Origin: Acidobacteriaceae bacterium
GTDB lineage: Bacteria > Acidobacteriota > Terriglobia > Terriglobales > Acidobacteriaceae
Direction of reading: 5' to 3'
Assembly (NCBI GenBank): GCA_003140075.1
Contig: PLIO01000110.1
Location: forward strand, 1 to 35,957
DNA length: 35,957 nucleotides
Shown here: positions 31,890 through 35,957 of the stretch, piece after piece
Position numbering within the stretch: the first letter of the stretch is position 1
Layout of the letters: every line of letters starts with the position of its first letter
Made by a program: the position numbers and the translations under genes
Notes under the pieces: generated by a model
Databases searched by the model: none
Seen by the model: only the letters and a program-made list of their open reading frames with translations
What the model was told of the DNA's origin: nothing

Positions 31890-32452
31890 GGCGCAATTCG
31901 CCACCCGCTCTCGCTTGCTGGCTTCTCGAATCTGTCATACCGGCGCCGTATCGAGAGGCTATGCTAGGCGACCTCATCGAGGAATACACTCTTCGCGCCG
32001 AATCTGCGTCGCGACTCGCTGCGTCACGATGGTTTTGGAGTCAAGCCTGTCGTTCTGTCCCGTCGATGGTCTGGTCCTCGCTGCGAGGCCGGGATTGGCT
32101 TACCAGCATGAGCATCGCTATGGGGGTGTACATCGTCATGGGAATGCTCAAGTTTGCCGCCGACTTGGCTATCTCGAGCTTGGTTGCCCCACAGCAAACG
32201 ACGTACGTCGTTCTGGCGCCGGTTGTGTTTCTCGCGACCACCTCAATCGGTGGTTGCGTCGCTGCGCGTATTCGTCGAGGCGCAACGATATTTCTAGCAT
32301 TGATCGTAATGATTACGGTTGTCGTTTTGATGGACCTAATGGTCTGCACAATACCGGTACCGTGGTGGTATCCGCTTGGGTTTCTTACTCTGGGGCCTCT
32401 GTCGGTGTTACTCGCACCGGCGGTATTTCGGGTGCTCAAACCCACTTGCTGA
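31886..32452 (+). CDS. PadR-linked membrane protein with permease-prefix-like N-terminus
   Basis: A 188-residue protein. Its first 55 residues, RNSPPALACWLLESVIPAPYREAMLGDLIEEY onward to SQACRSV, match the cytoplasmic prefix domain that precedes acidobacterial FtsX/MacB-type ABC permeases. Here the prefix is followed only by three or four membrane helices (for example SMSIAMGVYIVMGMLKFAADLAI and IFLALIVMITVVVLMDLMVC), not by a permease core, so this is a stand-alone short form. It overlaps padR by four bases. It may be a sensor or anti-regulator; the function is inference from context. Confidence 0.72.
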   Translation: MRRNSPPALACWLLESVIPAPYREAMLGDLIEEYTLRAESASRLAASRWFWSQACRSVPSMVWSSLRGRDWLTSMSIAMGVYIVMGMLKFAADLAISSLVAPQQTTYVVLAPVVFLATTSIGGCVAARIRRGATIFLALIVMITVVVLMDLMVCTIPVPWWYPLGFLTLGPLSVLLAPAVFRVLKPTC

Positions 32453-32520
32453 CGGATTTGCCACCTTAAAGCAGTAAGACCCGGGATGGTCAATTCTCAC
32501 TAATTACGAGGAAAACAGCT

Positions 32521-32967
32521 ATGACACTCAGCTTCTGGAAATCGAAATGCTGGACTGCCTGCGGTATCGCCTTGGTGGTCTTTGCCGCCGGATCGTCAAT
32601 CACCAGCCGGCTACTTCATGTCAACGAAGTTAAGGCCGATAGCAACCGCATATTCGAGCTTCGGGTTTATCACGCCTTGCCGGGCAAGTTGCCAGCGCTT
32701 GAGTCCCGGTTTCGCGACAAGACTTCCAAGATACTTGCCCGGCACAACCTGAAGGTTGTGGGTTACTGGGTAACCGAAGAGGCATCCGACAACTCATTCA
32801 TTTGGATCGTCGCTGATGCCAGCCGGGAGGAAGCGAAAAAAAACTGGGAAGCGATGATGGCCGACCCTGAATTTCAGGACGTCATAAAAGCCGAGCAGGC
32901 TGAAAAACTCGTGGAAAAAGTCGATGTGACATACATGCGCCCGACGGATTTTTCAATGATCAAGTAA
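32521..32967 (+). CDS. NIPSNAP-family protein
   Basis: A 148-residue protein with an N-terminal membrane or signal segment (CWTACGIALVVFAAGSSI) and then a NIPSNAP domain: IFELRVYHALPGKLPALESRFRDKTSKILARHNLKVVGYWV, followed by SFIWIVADASREEAKKNWEAM. The family has a ferredoxin-like dimeric alpha/beta barrel fold; its cellular role in bacteria is unclear. A GAGGAAAAC ribosome-binding site precedes the ATG. It is downstream of the padR pair but separated by about 70 bases, and probably has its own expression. Confidence 0.78.
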   Translation: MTLSFWKSKCWTACGIALVVFAAGSSITSRLLHVNEVKADSNRIFELRVYHALPGKLPALESRFRDKTSKILARHNLKVVGYWVTEEASDNSFIWIVADASREEAKKNWEAMMADPEFQDVIKAEQAEKLVEKVDVTYMRPTDFSMIK

Positions 32968-33314
32968 TCGCATAAGGCCAGGCCGTAGCGAGGAGCGCTT
33001 GGAAATCCGGCGCCATTTGAACAGCAGGCTGGTTGAGAGCGATCTTAGCGGAACAATGTCGCAGAATCACATGATGTTGATGTTAAGGAGGTTAAGGATG
33101 CTAAACGGGTCAAAGCTGGTCCTTCCCTCTTTCTTCGCCAGCAGATCGAGATTATTTTGCGTCCGGAAGCCATCCAGACGAATCTTTCAATTGGCGTCTA
33201 ACGCTGGGGCGCGCCGCTCGTCTAATCACGTTTGGGTTAGCTTTCAGACCCAAGCGCCCCCAGAGTAGTGGAGTAATCAGTGCTGACAACGCAGGAAATG
33301 CGAAGCGAAAGCTC
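32968..33314. other. Intergenic region upstream of the RND genes
   Basis: About 350 bases with no secure gene. An AAGGAGG at about 33086 precedes an ATG opening a 57-codon frame (MLNGSKLVLPSFFASRSRLF...), but an overlapping frame reads more protein-like (KEVKDAKRVKAGPSLFLRQQ, then IEIILRPEAI) without a start codon. This could be the remnant of a gene, and is left uncalled. The promoter for the RND genes should be here but was not identified. Confidence 0.4.
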
Positions 33315-34424
33315 ATGTTCATGAAATCTCATAACTATTCAGTTCATAGCCTTTTACTTGTGGCGCTTGCAGCCAGCGGAGCGATGATGGCATGCTCGGG
33401 AAGCACGCCGTCGAATGCCCAAGCTCAGGGTCCGCCCGGAATGCCAGTGAAGGTACAAGAGGCGCGCGCTACTCCGGTCAACGATGCTACGGAATACGTG
33501 GCCACAGTGAAGTCGCGCGATTCGGCTGTCATCATGCCGCAGGTGGAGGGCCAGGTCACCAAGATCTTCGTTCACTCGGGCGAGTCGGTTGGCTCCGGAG
33601 CGCCGCTGATGGAGATCGATCCCCTGAAGCAGCAGGCTACGGTCAAGAGCCAGGAAAGCTCCCGAGCGGCACAACAGGCGAACCTGAACTGGACTAAGCA
33701 GCAGTTCGAGCGCTCCCAAGGACTCTTTTCGGCGGGCGTCGTGAGCAGGCAGGATCTGGACCAGGCGAAGTCCGCACTGGACGCGGCCCAGGCGCAGATG
33801 GAATCGCTCGACGCCCAGGTCAGTGAGCAGCAAGTGCAACTGCATTACTACCGGGTCGTGGCTCCGTGGGGTGGAATTGTGGGAGATGTTCCGGTACGCG
33901 TGGGCGACCGGGTCACGACCGCAACGCAACTGACCACCGTGGACAAGCCCGGCAGTCTGGAAGTCTACGTGTACGTGCCCATTGAACACTCTTCTCAGCT
34001 CAAGCTGAACCTGCCCGTGCAGGTGCTGGACAGTGACGGTAAGGTAGTGGCCGACAGCCGCGTCAGCTTTATCTCTCCGCAGGTGGACAATACGACGCAA
34101 ACCGTGCTGGTGAAAGCGCGCATCGCCAACAGCAACGAAGCCCTGCGGCAATCGCAATTCATCCGCGCACGCGTCGTGTGGGGTACCCACCAGAACCCGG
34201 AGGTTCCGATCCTGGCTGTGTCGCGGCTGGCGGGGCAGTACTTCGCTTTTGTGGCCGAACCCCAAAACGGCGGCTCCTACGTGGCGCGGCAGAAGGCACT
34301 GAAAATTGGACAGACGGTGGGGAACGATTACGAAGTCCAGGAAGGCATCAAGCCCGGCGACAAAGTGATTGTCTCCGGCACGCAATTTCTGCTGGATGGG
34401 GCGCCGGTGATTCCGCAAAGTTAA
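33315..34424 (+). CDS. RND efflux periplasmic adaptor (lipoprotein)
   Basis: The membrane-fusion (AcrA/MexA-type) protein that links an RND pump to an outer-membrane channel. The 369-residue protein has a lipobox near residue 27 (AASGAMMACSGS), a beta-barrel/lipoyl start VKVQEARATPVNDATEYVATVKSRD, a lipoyl motif VEGQVTKIFVHSGESVGSGAPLMEIDP, then a coiled-coil hairpin (QQATVKSQESSRAAQQANLN through QMESLDAQVSEQQVQ), YRVVAPWGGIVGDV, and the barrel. It is upstream of the pump gene across a short gap with a heptamer array. The substrate is unknown. Confidence 0.92.
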   Translation: MFMKSHNYSVHSLLLVALAASGAMMACSGSTPSNAQAQGPPGMPVKVQEARATPVNDATEYVATVKSRDSAVIMPQVEGQVTKIFVHSGESVGSGAPLMEIDPLKQQATVKSQESSRAAQQANLNWTKQQFERSQGLFSAGVVSRQDLDQAKSALDAAQAQMESLDAQVSEQQVQLHYYRVVAPWGGIVGDVPVRVGDRVTTATQLTTVDKPGSLEVYVYVPIEHSSQLKLNLPVQVLDSDGKVVADSRVSFISPQVDNTTQTVLVKARIANSNEALRQSQFIRARVVWGTHQNPEVPILAVSRLAGQYFAFVAEPQNGGSYVARQKALKIGQTVGNDYEVQEGIKPGDKVIVSGTQFLLDGAPVIPQS

Positions 34425-34446
34425 GCTGCAGGTTTCAAAACTCAAC

Positions 34447-34516
34447 AGCAATTAGCAGTTGGCCGGATGGAGTGCCGTGCCGATGGTTTGCGCTAACTGC
34501 CAATTGCCAATTGCTC
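34447..34516. repeat. Inverted heptamer array between RND adaptor and pump
   Basis: Left units are GCAATTA, GCAGTTG and GCCGGAT (34448-34468). Right units are GCTAACT, GCCAATT, GCCAATT and GCTCCCG. The left arm and the inverse of the right arm agree at 16 of 19 positions. The loop is short. This is the only array found between two plus-strand genes. Confidence 0.75.
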
Positions 34517-34533
34517 CCGAAAGCCGATCTCCT

Positions 34534-35957
34534 ATGTTCGTTGGCTTCTTTATTAAACGCCCGGTGTTCGCCACGGTGTGCGCCCTGCTGATCATCTTGG
34601 GGGGCGCGGCCGTAATTCCCACACTTCCCATCTCGCAGTTTCCCAACCTGGCGCCCCCGCAAGTGAATGTATCGAGTGCCTATATCGGCGCCAGTGCCCA
34701 GACAGTGGAGAGCGCGGTTACGATTCCGTTGGAGCAACAGATCAACGGCGCCGAGGGAATGAAGTATGTAACCTCGACCAGCGGCAACGACGGAACGAGC
34801 AGCATCACGGCCACCTTTGATTTGACCCGAGATCCGGACCTGGCCACAGTCGACATCCAGAACCGCGTCAACACAGCGCAGGGACGCTTGCCGGCTGCCG
34901 TCAAAGCGGTTGGCATCACCACGGCGAAGAGTTCGCAGAACTTCGTGTTCGGCGGAGCCATCACGGCCGATAATAACAAATATTCGACGCTGTTCATGAG
35001 CAACTACCTTGATGTTTACGTCAAGGATTCTCTAAAGCGAATTCCGGGAGTCGCCGATGTGCTCATCTTTGGTGAGCGGAAGTATTCCATGCGCTTGTGG
35101 CTGGACCCGGTGCGCATGGCTGGGCGCGGACTGACCGCGCCCGATGTGGTCAGCGCTCTTTCCGAGCAGAATGTGGAAGTCGCCGCTGGACAAGTGGGCC
35201 AGCAGCCCGCGGTACCGGGACAGCAGTATCAGATCAGCGTTCGCGCCGTTGGACGCCTGAGCGAAGCCAGCCAATTCGAAAACATTATTCTCAAAACGAA
35301 TGCCGACGGAACTTTAGTCCGCCTGAAAGATGTGGGCCGTGCCGAATTAGGCGCCGAGGATTACAGCTCGGACCTGCAATTCAACGGGCAGGATGCAGTC
35401 GGCATCGGCGTCACGCAGCTTTCCACCGCGAATGCGCTCGATGTTGACCGTCGTGCCATCGCTGAACTCGACCGCCTCTCGAAAAAATTCCCTCCGGGAA
35501 TGCACTCCAAGGTCGCATTCGACACCACCGACGCAGTGGGCGAGTCGATCCGCGACGTCGTCTACACGGTAGGTTCGGCGATCCTCCTGGTCATCCTGGT
35601 CATCTTTATCTTCCTCGGCGACTGGAGGACGACCATGATCCATTTCATCGCCACTCCGGTTTCGCTCATCGGTACCTTCATCTTTGTAAAATTACTCGGT
35701 TTCTCCATCAACACACTGACATTGTTCGGCATCACGCTCGCCACCGGCCTGGTCGTCGACGATGCGATCGTAGTGATTGAAAACATTGAGCGTCATATCA
35801 CTGAAGGCGAACACGATTCCCATAAAGCGGCGGCGGCCGCCACTGCTGAGATAACCAGCGCTGTCATCGCCACCTCGCTGGTGCTGGTTGCTGTGTTTGT
35901 CCCCGTTGCATTCTTTCCCGGGACAACTGGCATTCTGTTTCGCCAGTTTGCGCTGAC
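34534..35957 (+). CDS. RND efflux pump (AcrB/HAE1 type), N-terminal part
   Basis: The inner-membrane proton-driven transporter of the efflux system, cut by the window end; about 474 of the usual roughly 1040 residues are present. It begins MFVGFFIKRPVFATVCALLI, with the AcrB first helix and porter-domain start QFPNLAPPQVNVSSAYIGAS and SAQTVESAVTIPLEQQINGA. Membrane helices 2-4 appear at VVYTVGSAILLVILVIFIFLG, HFIATPVSLIGTFIFVKLLG and INTLTLFGITLATGLVVDDA. GLVVDDAIVVIENIER carries the paired aspartates of the proton relay. Family alternatives (MexB/MdtB) cannot be separated here. Confidence 0.95.
   Translation, partial: MFVGFFIKRPVFATVCALLIILGGAAVIPTLPISQFPNLAPPQVNVSSAYIGASAQTVESAVTIPLEQQINGAEGMKYVTSTSGNDGTSSITATFDLTRDPDLATVDIQNRVNTAQGRLPAAVKAVGITTAKSSQNFVFGGAITADNNKYSTLFMSNYLDVYVKDSLKRIPGVADVLIFGERKYSMRLWLDPVRMAGRGLTAPDVVSALSEQNVEVAAGQVGQQPAVPGQQYQISVRAVGRLSEASQFENIILKTNADGTLVRLKDVGRAELGAEDYSSDLQFNGQDAVGIGVTQLSTANALDVDRRAIAELDRLSKKFPPGMHSKVAFDTTDAVGESIRDVVYTVGSAILLVILVIFIFLGDWRTTMIHFIATPVSLIGTFIFVKLLGFSINTLTLFGITLATGLVVDDAIVVIENIERHITEGEHDSHKAAAAATAEITSAVIATSLVLVAVFVPVAFFPGTTGILFRQFAL

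Noticed and set aside
33098-33268. 57-codon frame with AAGGAGG upstream
   Set aside because: The translated product is low in sense and an overlapping frame looks more protein-like but lacks a start; not enough to call a gene.
33354-34451. 365-codon minus-strand open frame
   Set aside because: Fully antisense to the RND adaptor gene, with His- and Arg-rich shadow composition.

Overview
This window looks like chromosomal DNA from a high-G+C Gram-negative bacterium, most probably an Acidobacteriota (Terriglobia-type) member. The evidence is a very large TonB-dependent receptor with an N-terminal carboxypeptidase-regulatory-like domain, a PadR regulator coupled to a membrane protein that resembles the permease-prefix domain of acidobacterial ABC permeases, a split ATP synthase locus with two b-type subunits, and two Ig-like (BIG2-type) lipoproteins. 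The taxonomy is inference. No rRNA, tRNA, CRISPR array, phage or intact insertion sequence was seen.

Layout. 1-5217 (minus): F-type ATP synthase genes b', b, delta, alpha, gamma and the start of beta, behind a near-consensus sigma70 promoter at 5261-5289; the a and c subunit genes are not here. 5486-7363 (minus): hfq-hflX. 7770-8543 (plus): a membrane protein resembling the membrane half of urate hydroxylase PuuD, ending at a bidirectional terminator shared with the convergent TonB receptor (8649-12161). 12450-15515: DegT/DnrJ-type aminotransferase, SH3-domain lipoprotein and a CPQC thioredoxin-fold protein. 15583-19453 (minus): phosphofructokinase with mixed ATP/PPi residues, a VapBC toxin-antitoxin pair, a broken RelE-type toxin, an Ig-like lipoprotein and a DUF2203 protein. 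19632-23183 (minus): YceI, a DUF1906-like secreted protein, an unrecognised protein with a possible HEPN-like motif, and moaA carrying an in-frame palindromic insert. 23279-29189 (minus): GDSL hydrolase and an electron-transfer-flavoprotein module (etfB, a methyltransferase, etfA, a small ORF, ETF-ubiquinone oxidoreductase) plus a Zn-ribbon protein. 29364-31419: small basic protein, second Ig-like lipoprotein, threonine aldolase. 31554-35957 (plus): PadR/membrane protein pair, a NIPSNAP protein and an RND efflux system (adaptor plus truncated pump).

The most striking unexplained structure is a family of degenerate 7-base tandem repeats in many intergenic gaps. The units all approximate G-Y-N-N-Y-Y-R, the arrays run flush to (or through) start and stop codons, and in seven gaps the two ends carry inverted copies that would fold into long imperfect hairpins with 20-90 base loops. 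At least six further unpaired arrays are present, and one gap carries the same architecture built from a 10-base unit. Genes whose starts abut these arrays (atpG, atpA, moaA, ETF-QO) show no visible Shine-Dalgarno sequence. I know of no described acidobacterial element of this type; the nearest known analogue is the heptanucleotide STRR repeats of filamentous cyanobacteria. Other points of interest are two small ORFs (5281-5430, with a perfect Shine-Dalgarno, and 25907-26065), a near-leaderless padR promoter with an inverted repeat around its -10 box, and the repeat insertion inside moaA.
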